A stretch of DNA of 64,000 nt from UBA8752 sp964223495 (GTDB lineage: Bacteria; Bacteroidota; Bacteroidia; Flavobacteriales_D; Sanyastnellaceae): the NCBI GenBank assembly GCA_964223495.1, contig CAXQGL010000029.1, positions 21,743 through 85,742 on the forward strand. The letters are read 5' to 3'. This document shows positions 16,135-23,859 of the stretch, one piece after another. The position numbers and the translations under genes were made by a program. Positions within the stretch are counted from its first letter, which is position 1; each line of letters opens with the position of its first letter. Under the pieces are notes generated by a model. That model was not told where the DNA came from. It searched no databases and worked only from the letters and a program-made list of their open reading frames with translations.

Positions 16135-18756
16135 ATGATGACCCCCATGCTTCCAATCTCAAATTCCTGTGGCACATCCCGATGGATGTGGGCACTGTGT
16201 TTCCTTTGCACATTCCTGTCGTGGGGAAGCGATCATGCCGTTGCGCAGGATTGTGCGGCCGAGTGGACCGTGGAGATGCTGGTGCACCAAGGTGCAGACT
16301 CCGTACACCTCCAACTCGTCATGGACACCACGGCCACAACGGGTTTTGATGTGGCCTTGGATTCTCTTTGTCCACCGGATTCGCTGTTGCCCCTCGCATG
16401 CCTGATCAGTGGAGATACGGCGTTCATCGTCAGTGCGGTTCCTTCATCCGGCACCACCCCGATTTCGTTCACCTTGCTCGTAAATACGGACTCAGTGGAG
16501 ACGGCCATTGAGTTTGACCTCGGCGATTTCCTGCTGGACTCGGCCATGGTGACGTGGTGGCATGAAGCAGACACCAATGTGGTGGACCTCATGACCACTT
16601 CCGTTGTGGCCCTTCCTGATTCATCCGGAGCGTTCAACCTGGAAGGCGTGCTGTATCCCAGCTGTGAAGTGCTGGGTTGCACGAATCCGGCAGCCTGCAA
16701 TTTTGATTCCACGGCCACTTTGGATGATGGAAGTTGTGAATTGCCATTTTTCTGCTACGATTGCGATGGGAATTGCCTGTGCGACGAGGATGAGGACGGG
16801 GTTTGTGACCCCTTCGAATTCCCGGGTTGCACGGACCCTGATGCCTGCAACTATGCGCCTGTCTACACGGAGGAGGACGGCAGTTGTTTTTATGCCCAGC
16901 CCGGCTTTGACTGCGCGGGCTTCTGCCTGCCGGTCGACAATGACGAGTGTGGTTTCGCAATTCCGATTGCATGCAGCCAGATCGTGGAGGGGACGACAGT
17001 CTGCGCGGACACCACGGAAAGTGAATACTGCGACCAATACAACATCGGGCAGTATTTCCATGGCGGATTGTGGTATTCCATCATGGGCACCGGAGACACG
17101 TTGAGGGCAACCATGTGCTTCGAGGACACCGATTATGACACCTACCTCAGCATCTACGAGGGCGATTGTGATGACCTGAACTGCGTGGGAGGCAACGACG
17201 ACCAGGACGAGGTGAACTTCTTCGCGGACCCCTGTTTCGAGAATTTCCTGTCCTCTTCCGTGGATTGGGAGAGTGAGGAAGGCGTGGAGTATTTCCTGCA
17301 TGTGAGCGGTTCGAACGCAGTGACACCCGCCGTGGGTGGATTCGAATTCGTCTTGGTGTGCGATGGTGTGGAAGTCGGCACCTGCCTGGATTCGCTGGCC
17401 TGCAACTTCAATCCATTCGGCACGTTCGATGACGGGTCATGTGATTATGTCACTTGTGCCGGATGCGGCCTGTTCTCGGCTTGCAACTATGACAGCACCG
17501 CCTTCATCAATGACTTCACCCTCTGTGATTTCAGTTGCTATGGCTGCACGGATTCCGGGGCTTGCAACTTCAGTCCGGATGCGACCATCGAAAGTGGCCT
17601 CTGCGAGTATTCCTCCTGTGCAGGTTGCATGGATGAAACTGCATGCAACTATGATGAGGAGGCCATTCTCGAAGCGGACTGTGAGTTCACTTCCTGCGTG
17701 GGATGTACAGATGATGCGGCATCGAACTACAATCCTGCTGCGACCCAGGAGGATGGGAGTTGTACTTATTGCGACCTTGTCCTCTCACCCGTGACTGTTG
17801 GAATGGAGAGTTGTTTTGGTGCAGGGGATGGCACTGCCCAACTGACGGCCGATTCCCTGTTGTCCGACTCGGCCTTCTACACCTTGTCCGCCCCAGGTGT
17901 GGCAGAAAGTGGTCCTTGGAGCGGGGCTGGATTCGACGGATTGGCTCCGGGCAATTACCTGTTCACCCTGTTCGATGGGGATTCAAGCTGCAGTGCGGTG
18001 CGCACGTTCAGCATATTGGCTGCGCCGGACATCGCCCTGTTCGCCGTGGCATCCTCACCATTCTGTGCAGGAGGGGATGATGGCAGCATCAGTGCATTGG
18101 TGGCCGATACATTCGATGTATCGGGCTACACCTTGGATGGCGCCCCTGTGGACATCAATGGAAACTTCTCCGGACTCTCCGCAGGGCCATATTTCGTGGA
18201 GGTTCAAGCCGTAGGTCCTTCGGGAGCCACGTGTACGGATACCGTGACGGTGACGGTCGCGGATCCTCCCGGCATGACCATCACGCTGGAGGGCGTCGAA
18301 GGTGCGGACCCGAACCAGGAAAATGGCGAGGTCGAGATTTCCGTGACCGGAGGTGCTGAGCCTTATTCCTTCGAATGGACGGGCCCCACCGGATCATCAG
18401 GCCTGGAAGATCCCGATGACCTGGGAGCAGGGGAGTGGACCCTCATCGTGACGGATGATGATGGTTGTTCCGCTTCTCTCGTGGTGTCCATACCGTTGGG
18501 CATCGCGGAGTGGGGCGGGCCGAGGTTCACGCTGTGGCCGAATCCGACCAGCAATGCGTTCGAAATCCGGTTCGAGCGAAATTTCCAAGGCGAAATCCGC
18601 CTGGCCGATGTGACCGGTCGTGTATTGGACAGCAGCCCCGTTCAAGGCATGACTTGCTCCGGCACGCTGGACTCATGGCCGGCAGGCATTTATCTGCTCC
18701 GAGCGGAGGACACCTCCGGCCGTGGAAGTACGGTCCGCATCGTCAAGCAGGACTGA
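16135..18756 (+). CDS. secreted T9SS cargo with Cys-rich repeats, PPC-like domain and SprB-like repeats
   Basis: 873 aa. N-terminal signal ending near HAVAQ (residue 38). A beta-rich N-terminal domain (about 39-180) has no assignment I trust. GCTNPAACNFDSTATLDDGSC-like units at about 182-260 and 420-545 match those of the preceding gene. Between them, about 265-415, is a PPC/pre-peptidase-like beta-sandwich (GGLWYSIMGTGDTLRATMC, DTYLSIYEGDCDDLNCVGG). Residues about 545-790 are SprB-like, with SFEWTGPTG and VTDDDGCSA near the end. The C-terminal sorting domain starts LWPNPTSNAFEI and ends RGSTVRIVKQD. It is the last of the tandem cargo genes; it stops 8 bp from the convergent phosphatase and has no visible terminator. 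Confidence 0.86.
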   Translation: MMTPMLPISNSCGTSRWMWALCFLCTFLSWGSDHAVAQDCAAEWTVEMLVHQGADSVHLQLVMDTTATTGFDVALDSLCPPDSLLPLACLISGDTAFIVSAVPSSGTTPISFTLLVNTDSVETAIEFDLGDFLLDSAMVTWWHEADTNVVDLMTTSVVALPDSSGAFNLEGVLYPSCEVLGCTNPAACNFDSTATLDDGSCELPFFCYDCDGNCLCDEDEDGVCDPFEFPGCTDPDACNYAPVYTEEDGSCFYAQPGFDCAGFCLPVDNDECGFAIPIACSQIVEGTTVCADTTESEYCDQYNIGQYFHGGLWYSIMGTGDTLRATMCFEDTDYDTYLSIYEGDCDDLNCVGGNDDQDEVNFFADPCFENFLSSSVDWESEEGVEYFLHVSGSNAVTPAVGGFEFVLVCDGVEVGTCLDSLACNFNPFGTFDDGSCDYVTCAGCGLFSACNYDSTAFINDFTLCDFSCYGCTDSGACNFSPDATIESGLCEYSSCAGCMDETACNYDEEAILEADCEFTSCVGCTDDAASNYNPAATQEDGSCTYCDLVLSPVTVGMESCFGAGDGTAQLTADSLLSDSAFYTLSAPGVAESGPWSGAGFDGLAPGNYLFTLFDGDSSCSAVRTFSILAAPDIALFAVASSPFCAGGDDGSISALVADTFDVSGYTLDGAPVDINGNFSGLSAGPYFVEVQAVGPSGATCTDTVTVTVADPPGMTITLEGVEGADPNQENGEVEISVTGGAEPYSFEWTGPTGSSGLEDPDDLGAGEWTLIVTDDDGCSASLVVSIPLGIAEWGGPRFTLWPNPTSNAFEIRFERNFQGEIRLADVTGRVLDSSPVQGMTCSGTLDSWPAGIYLLRAEDTSGRGSTVRIVKQD

Positions 18757-18764
18757 TGCCCGCC

Positions 18765-20105
18765 TCAAAGGTCACCCGCGGGATATTGGCGCTCCCATAG
18801 GACTTCACCTGCCGCATCATAGGTGCGGATCGTAAGTATGCGTTCCTTTCGTGGGCCCGTGATCTCGAGCGTGCCATAATTCCGTACGCCCACCATCGTG
18901 CCTTCGACCCGCCGGGAGTTGGGCTCGCTGTTGTGGTCATAAGTGCTGCTCGTCAGTGCACTGCAGGTGAAGTCCAACACCTTGCGCCCATCGGCAAAAG
19001 TGACCTCGCTCAATTCCGTGCTGTGCCGGTCGCCGGAGAGAAAGACGACACCGTGGATGCCTTCCTGTTCAATCCTGTCCAACAATTCATCCCGCTCTTC
19101 GGCATACAGGGCCATGTTCTCGTATTCGGCGAAATCGGAAAGGAACTGTCCACCTACAGCGATGAACTTGAAGGGCGCACGGCTGTATTTCAATGCCTGG
19201 ATGAGCCAGTCCACTTGGCCTTTTCCAAGCACTTGAGGCGCATTGGTGATGTTGCCATGATTGACCCGGAAGGTCCGGTTGTCGAGCAGAAAGAAATCAG
19301 CATCGTGGAATTGGAAAGCGGTTGTGACGCCTTGCCCTTGCAGGTCAGGGATTCCCGCTGATGGGTTGGCCCAGAATTCACCGAAGGTGGCGGCAGCCCA
19401 ATCCTTGTGGACCCAGCTTCCGTCCGAATCGTTCGGGCCGTAGTCGTGGTCGTCCCAGATGGCATAGTGTGGGCAGGTGCCGAGCAACTGTTGCAGTTCA
19501 GGTACGGCCCTCAGGTGGCTGTACCGGTGTTGCATGCCCGAACGAGAACCCCAATCAACTTCCCGGAAGTAGACATTGTCTCCCAGCCAGAGCATGAGGT
19601 CCGGGCGGGTCGCAGCTATGGTCTCGAATATGGCATAACCACCACCATAGGGCTTTCCGGGACGGTCATAAGCGTCCTCGTTGATGAATACGCAGGAGCC
19701 TACAGCCATCGTGAAGGGGGGAGGGTCGAACCGATATTGCCAGAGCGGCTGGGTGGTAAAGCGGAGCAAGTCCGGATCGAATCCGGTCTCCGCGCGCTCA
19801 CCGTCGACGAGGACCTGATACCGATAAGCGGTTCCGGGTTCGAGACCGCCCACATCAAAAGTGGCAGTGTTGGCCGTGGCGTCCTCCAATTTCTGCTCGG
19901 GCAGCACCTTGACCATGGTAGGGGCGTTGCCCATGCTGTCTGCCCAGCACACGAGTGTGGCCGTGCAGGGCGCCTTGGTCTGTATCCAGATTCTGGCATC
20001 GCGCAGTCCGGTATGGCCCACCATGGGTTGACATGCCATCTGCGCCATGGCCGGGGTCGACAGCATGGCGGAAATGGCGAGGACGACGAGTGACGTATTC
20101 CGCAT
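18765..20105 (-). CDS. PhoD-like alkaline phosphatase / phosphodiesterase, exported
   Basis: 446 aa from the ATG at 20105, chosen because it begins a signal peptide (MRNTSLVVLAISAMLSTPAMAQ) and lies just downstream of a terminator; an upstream in-frame ATG at 20147 precedes that terminator. A fibronectin-like N-terminal domain (about 25-120) precedes the PhoD metallophosphatase core: MAVGSCVF, LMLWLGDNVYFRE, HYAIWDDHDYGPNDSD, VVFLSGDRHSTEL, which are the metal-ligand blocks of the family. It probably releases phosphate from phosphodiesters or monoesters outside the cytoplasm. No sorting domain was seen, so it may be periplasmic. Convergent with the upstream cargo gene (8 bp). Confidence 0.9.
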   Translation of the reverse strand: MRNTSLVVLAISAMLSTPAMAQMACQPMVGHTGLRDARIWIQTKAPCTATLVCWADSMGNAPTMVKVLPEQKLEDATANTATFDVGGLEPGTAYRYQVLVDGERAETGFDPDLLRFTTQPLWQYRFDPPPFTMAVGSCVFINEDAYDRPGKPYGGGYAIFETIAATRPDLMLWLGDNVYFREVDWGSRSGMQHRYSHLRAVPELQQLLGTCPHYAIWDDHDYGPNDSDGSWVHKDWAAATFGEFWANPSAGIPDLQGQGVTTAFQFHDADFFLLDNRTFRVNHGNITNAPQVLGKGQVDWLIQALKYSRAPFKFIAVGGQFLSDFAEYENMALYAEERDELLDRIEQEGIHGVVFLSGDRHSTELSEVTFADGRKVLDFTCSALTSSTYDHNSEPNSRRVEGTMVGVRNYGTLEITGPRKERILTIRTYDAAGEVLWERQYPAGDL

Positions 20106-20109
20106 CACG

Positions 20110-20143
20110 AAAAAGGGTTGGCCCCGAAGTTCGGAACCAACCC
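20110..20143 (-). terminator. Rho-independent terminator
   Basis: On the minus strand GGGTTGG (complement of 20137-20143) pairs with CCAACCC (complement of 20115-20121), with an inner CCGAA/TTCGG stem, followed by TTTTT (20110-20114). It ends the small gene at 20169-20387. Confidence 0.85.
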
Positions 20144-20168
20144 CCATTCAAGAGCAGATGTTGGAAAT

Positions 20169-20387
20169 TCAGTCAATGGTGTAGTCCACGCCTTCGATGG
20201 CGGGACCAATCTTCACCATGTACTGGATGCCTTCGGTTTCAATCCGGATCATCTTGAACACCTCCCGGCTCGTGGGAAGACGAAGGTTGAAGGTCTGGCC
20301 TTCGAATCCGTCTGGATAGCGGGACTTGATCATGGATCGGATGGAGTGATCGAGCTTTTCGTAGCTCACGATGCGTCGGTTGGACAT
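20169..20387 (-). CDS. small conserved Bacteroidota protein, function unknown
   Basis: 72 aa from the ATG at 20387 (MSNRRIVSYEKLDHSIRSM). The frame extends upstream but that part has no protein-like character. The pattern (YEKLDxxI, IKSRYPDGFEG, IRIETEGIQYMVKIG) resembles a family of ~70-aa proteins I recall as common in Flavobacteriia, with no known role. There is no signal peptide or membrane segment. It has its own terminator and is divergent from the dioxygenase-methyltransferase fusion, with 129 bp between starts. Confidence 0.7.
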   Translation of the reverse strand: MSNRRIVSYEKLDHSIRSMIKSRYPDGFEGQTFNLRLPTSREVFKMIRIETEGIQYMVKIGPAIEGVDYTID

Positions 20388-20468
20388 GGGGCAACAGTTT
20401 GGAATCGACTTCGGATACTCGATGCCTCCATAAAAGGTTTCATTCCATGTGAAGGATGCCTGCAGCGT

Positions 20469-20490
20469 GGCTGCACCACCCAGTGCAGCC
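20469..20490. promoter_or_regulatory. inverted repeat in divergent intergenic region
   Basis: GGCTGCA (20469-20475) pairs perfectly with TGCAGCC (20484-20490) across 8 bp, followed by TTATCTTGT. It lies 27 bp upstream of the fusion-gene ATG (20517). It may be an operator or a leader hairpin; undecided. Confidence 0.35.
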
Positions 20491-20516
20491 TTATCTTGTC
20501 GGGCAAACCTGCAGCC

Positions 20517-21905
20517 ATGCAATCCCTTGTAGAACGCATCCGAAACCAGACCCCACGAGATTTCGATTTCGAGTGGCTGGGACGGTTCGTTCGGGGCATC
20601 GATCTGCCATCGTTGGATCTGGATGGTGTGGTGCCGGAATACGAGGCGTCATCCGGGAATTATGCCCGGAACATCATGTTGATGGAGCCGTTCGAGGTGG
20701 TGGTCCTGCACTGGCCTCCAGGCGTTGAAAGTGCCATACACCATCACGAAGGATTCTGGGGATACGTGCTCTGCGTGGAAGGAGAGCTCGAGAACGTGGA
20801 ATACACCTACGACGCGGAGCGCAGAGAATTGCGTGAACGTGGAGCCCTTCAGGTCAGAACGGGAGGGGTCTTGCCCGAGCCCGATGGAACCATACACAAG
20901 ATCGCCAACGCCAGCAGGGTCCATCCATTGGTGACCATACACTTCTATGCTCCCGCATTGGAGACGCTGGACGGGATGGTGCTGTTCGATGCCGAGAAGG
21001 GTTGGCGCGGAGAGCTCAACGCAGAAGCGACGACGGCTTCATTCCATCAGGATCCGAGTGGCTTCCGGAGTCTCGAGAAGGACGCCTTCACCTTCATTCC
21101 ACTGTGTGAGGTCGCCGGTCATCGCACGCACAGGTTGTATCCTGTCATTCCCAAACCTTCACCGGGTGAGATTCTTGCGGGTATCGATTGCTACTATTCG
21201 GAACAGGCCATCGAATACGACGCTTTCGACGGTGAGAGCCGGAAGCGGAGGTCATATACGGACAGGATCAACGGCATCATCGCACGGGACCTCATGGATC
21301 ATCCGCCGGGCCGGATGCTGGACATCGCGTGTGGTACGGGTCGTCGGGCGATGGACATCCTCGAGGCATCCGGTCTGGATTATGACCTCGAGGGCGTGGA
21401 CATCAGTGCATCCATGGTTGAGCAGGCGAGGGAGCGCGGGGTACAGGCGCGGATCGGCGTGTGGAACGAGTGCAATGTTTCAAGGTCCCATTATGATGCG
21501 ATTTCCCTGCTGTATGCTTTCGGGCACATTCCGAACGTGGAAGAACGGCGGAGGAGCCTGGTCAAAGTGTTCGAGGCCTTGCGCCCGGGTGGAAGGTTCT
21601 ACTTCGACGTTTTCAATGTGGAGAACCCCAACGAATGGGGTCCCGAGGCCCTGCGCCTTTTCGAAGAGTTGCAGCTGGAGAAGGAGGGCTATGAGTCAGG
21701 TGATCTGTTCTACAAGAGACACGATGGACGGTCCATGGCATTCCTCCATTACTGCAGGCAGGATGGAATCACGGCCCTTGTCGAGTCATGCGGACTGCAC
21801 GTGGTGGCCGTGCACCGGATCGGTTACGTGGAAAGGCCCGGAGAGATCCTGAAGCCCGATGAGCCCGGAGGAAACCTCTTGTTGGTGGTTGAAAAACCCG
21901 GTTGA
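20517..21905 (+). CDS. cysteine dioxygenase-like cupin fused to SAM-dependent methyltransferase
   Basis: 462 aa from the ATG at 20517. Residues about 1-195 match type I cysteine dioxygenase: iron ligands His75, His77 (AIHHHEGFWGYVL) and His127 (DGTIHKIAN), the substrate Arg51 in NYARNIM, and Tyr144 in HFYAPA. The position of the mammalian crosslinking Cys is Gly82, as in bacterial enzymes. Arg51 rather than Gln favours cysteine over 3-mercaptopropionate as substrate. Residues about 225-460 are a class I methyltransferase: motif I MLDIACGTGRRA near 267, acidic post-I GVDISASMV, and YDAISLLYAFGHI. The fusion suggests linked oxidation and methylation, but the methyl acceptor is unknown. pdxH follows after 34 bp. 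Confidence 0.88.
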   Translation: MQSLVERIRNQTPRDFDFEWLGRFVRGIDLPSLDLDGVVPEYEASSGNYARNIMLMEPFEVVVLHWPPGVESAIHHHEGFWGYVLCVEGELENVEYTYDAERRELRERGALQVRTGGVLPEPDGTIHKIANASRVHPLVTIHFYAPALETLDGMVLFDAEKGWRGELNAEATTASFHQDPSGFRSLEKDAFTFIPLCEVAGHRTHRLYPVIPKPSPGEILAGIDCYYSEQAIEYDAFDGESRKRRSYTDRINGIIARDLMDHPPGRMLDIACGTGRRAMDILEASGLDYDLEGVDISASMVEQARERGVQARIGVWNECNVSRSHYDAISLLYAFGHIPNVEERRRSLVKVFEALRPGGRFYFDVFNVENPNEWGPEALRLFEELQLEKEGYESGDLFYKRHDGRSMAFLHYCRQDGITALVESCGLHVVAVHRIGYVERPGEILKPDEPGGNLLLVVEKPG

Positions 21906-21939
21906 GACAACATCTTGCGGAGTCGCAGGTTGAACCATC

Positions 21940-22581
21940 ATGACGGATTTCGAGGATCGGAAAGAATATGCCAAAGGGCAACTGGATGAATCCAGCGTGG
22001 CGGAGGTGGGACAATTCCTGAGGGGATGGCTCGAAGAAGCCAAGGCATCAGACCCCGCTGATTACAACGCCATGACCTTGTCCACCCGGGGGTTGGACGG
22101 GCACCCCAATGCACGGATCGTCTTGCTCCGTTCGGTCGAGGAAGTCGCGGGTGGTCCAGCGATTACATTCTACACGAACTACGAGAGCGAGAAAGGACGG
22201 GAATTGGATGCGCATCCCCATGCGGCAGCGACATTTTTCTGGCGCGAACTCGAGCGTCAATTGAGGGTGCGGGGAAGGGTGGTGCGGATGTCCCCTGAGG
22301 ATTCCGATCGGTATTTCGCTTCGCGACCAAGGGACAGCCGAATCGGCGCCTGGGCTTCGAATCAGAGCAGGGACATCGACGACCGTTCAGCCTTGGAGTC
22401 ATCGTGGCGGCATTTTGATGCCAAGTATCCCGGAGATGTTCCGCGACCACCGCATTGGGGCGGCTTCCTGCTCCTGGTGGATGGCATCGAGTTCTGGCAG
22501 GGGCGACCGGGAAGGATGCACGACCGCCTTTTGGCGAAACGTGAAGCCGGCAAATGGTCGGTCCGCCGTCTTCAGCCTTGA
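21940..22581 (+). CDS. pdxH: pyridoxamine/pyridoxine 5'-phosphate oxidase
   Basis: FMN enzyme making pyridoxal 5'-phosphate, the last step of B6 biosynthesis and salvage. 213 aa, the usual length. Motifs: NAMTLSTRGLDGHPNARIVLL (FMN and dimer region), FYTNYESEKGRELDAHP, and the C-terminal signature FWQGRPGRMHDRL with the final arginine-rich RRLQP. Starts 34 bp after the dioxygenase-methyltransferase fusion on the same strand, so probably co-transcribed. The stop is 9 bp from the convergent rlmI stop. Confidence 0.96.
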   Translation: MTDFEDRKEYAKGQLDESSVAEVGQFLRGWLEEAKASDPADYNAMTLSTRGLDGHPNARIVLLRSVEEVAGGPAITFYTNYESEKGRELDAHPHAAATFFWRELERQLRVRGRVVRMSPEDSDRYFASRPRDSRIGAWASNQSRDIDDRSALESSWRHFDAKYPGDVPRPPHWGGFLLLVDGIEFWQGRPGRMHDRLLAKREAGKWSVRRLQP

Positions 22582-22590
22582 GGCTTTGGT

Positions 22591-23823
22591 TCAGCCGACA
22601 TGCAGGATGAGCCCCTTGAGGTATCGGGCCTCCGGATGTCCGGCGCGTGTCGGGTGATCGCCAGGTTGTCCCAGCCTCCGCAAAATGCGGACTTGCCGAC
22701 CTGATTCGACCGCTGCGGCCACGATGGTGTCCTCGAACAATTTGGCGTCCACAACCTGACTGCAACTGAAGGTCCACAACAGTCCACCGGCAGGCATCTT
22801 GCGCAGTGCGGTCGCGTTGAGTCGTTTGTACCCTTGCACAGCCTTGTGTCGCGCGGAACGGCTCTTGGCATAAGCAGGAGGATCCAGAATCACGACGGGA
22901 GGAAGTTCCGCGGCTTGGCGCAGGTAGGCCATCACATCTCCCTGCACACCGGTATGACGGTCAGCGAAGCCATTCATCCCGGCATGGTCCTGTGCAGCCT
23001 CGATGGCCGGACCGGATGCATCGAGGCTGATGACATGGGAGCTGCCACCTTTCAGTGCCGCCATGCTGAAGCCTCCGGTGTAACTGAAAGCATTGAGCAC
23101 CTCCCGTTCCCTGACCCATTCCATGAGCAACTTGCGATTGTCCCGCTGGTCAAGGAAGAATCCCGTCTTCTGACCCGCAACAGGGTCTATCGTGTAGCGG
23201 ATGCCGTGTTCCATGATGGCATGGGGGAAGTCGACAGGATTCTCCGAAGCCCACACCACACCATCCACGGATCCTGATATCGAATCGGGCAGCTTGTCGA
23301 GCAGGGCTTCACTTTTGTTCACGATGGCCTTCAGCCCAGAGCCGAGGGCGGCGCGCAGCCCTGAAATGATGTCGGGCATGGCGCGGTCCATTCCCCGGGA
23401 ATGCGTCTGGACGACGGCCATGCCGTCATACCAATCAACCACCAGGCCCGACAGACCATCACCCTCGCCATGGACCAGGCGGAAGGCGTTGTTGACTTCA
23501 TTTCCTGGCGCATATCCCATGGCTTCGCGGACATGCAGGCAATCCCTGAACCGCGCGCTCCACCACGGACCATCCGGCGGTGATGTCCGTTTCCCATCGG
23601 TCAGGATCCGCACGGCGATCGATCCGTCTCCCCAATGGCCCCAACCCATGCTCGTTCCTTTCGAAGTCACCACCCGAACCCAGTCGCCGGCGGCCGGTGG
23701 CTGATCATCGACCTCAAGGCGCTGGACAGCACCAGAAAACACCCACGGGTGGCCCCTCAACAGCCCTTTTTCCTTGCCCGGGTGAAGGTGCACATCCGCA
23801 TGCAACGTGGTCTGGTCCGACAT
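22591..23823 (-). CDS. rlmI: 23S rRNA m5C methyltransferase, RlmI family
   Basis: 410 aa. An N-terminal PUA-like RNA-binding domain (GLLRGHPWVFSGAVQRL, WVRVVTSKG) precedes the SAM domain: GFFLDQRDNRKLL, FSYTGGFSMAALKGG (motif I), VISLDASGPAIE, ILDPPAYAKS (motif IV) and WTFSCSQVVD (catalytic Cys region). E. coli RlmI methylates C1962 of 23S rRNA; the same target is inferred. Downstream of recQ on the same strand (36 bp). Confidence 0.9.
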   Translation of the reverse strand: MSDQTTLHADVHLHPGKEKGLLRGHPWVFSGAVQRLEVDDQPPAAGDWVRVVTSKGTSMGWGHWGDGSIAVRILTDGKRTSPPDGPWWSARFRDCLHVREAMGYAPGNEVNNAFRLVHGEGDGLSGLVVDWYDGMAVVQTHSRGMDRAMPDIISGLRAALGSGLKAIVNKSEALLDKLPDSISGSVDGVVWASENPVDFPHAIMEHGIRYTIDPVAGQKTGFFLDQRDNRKLLMEWVREREVLNAFSYTGGFSMAALKGGSSHVISLDASGPAIEAAQDHAGMNGFADRHTGVQGDVMAYLRQAAELPPVVILDPPAYAKSRSARHKAVQGYKRLNATALRKMPAGGLLWTFSCSQVVDAKLFEDTIVAAAVESGRQVRILRRLGQPGDHPTRAGHPEARYLKGLILHVG

Positions 23824-23859
23824 GGGAGCAAGGTAGTCCTGAGCGTTCGGCCTTCCGCT

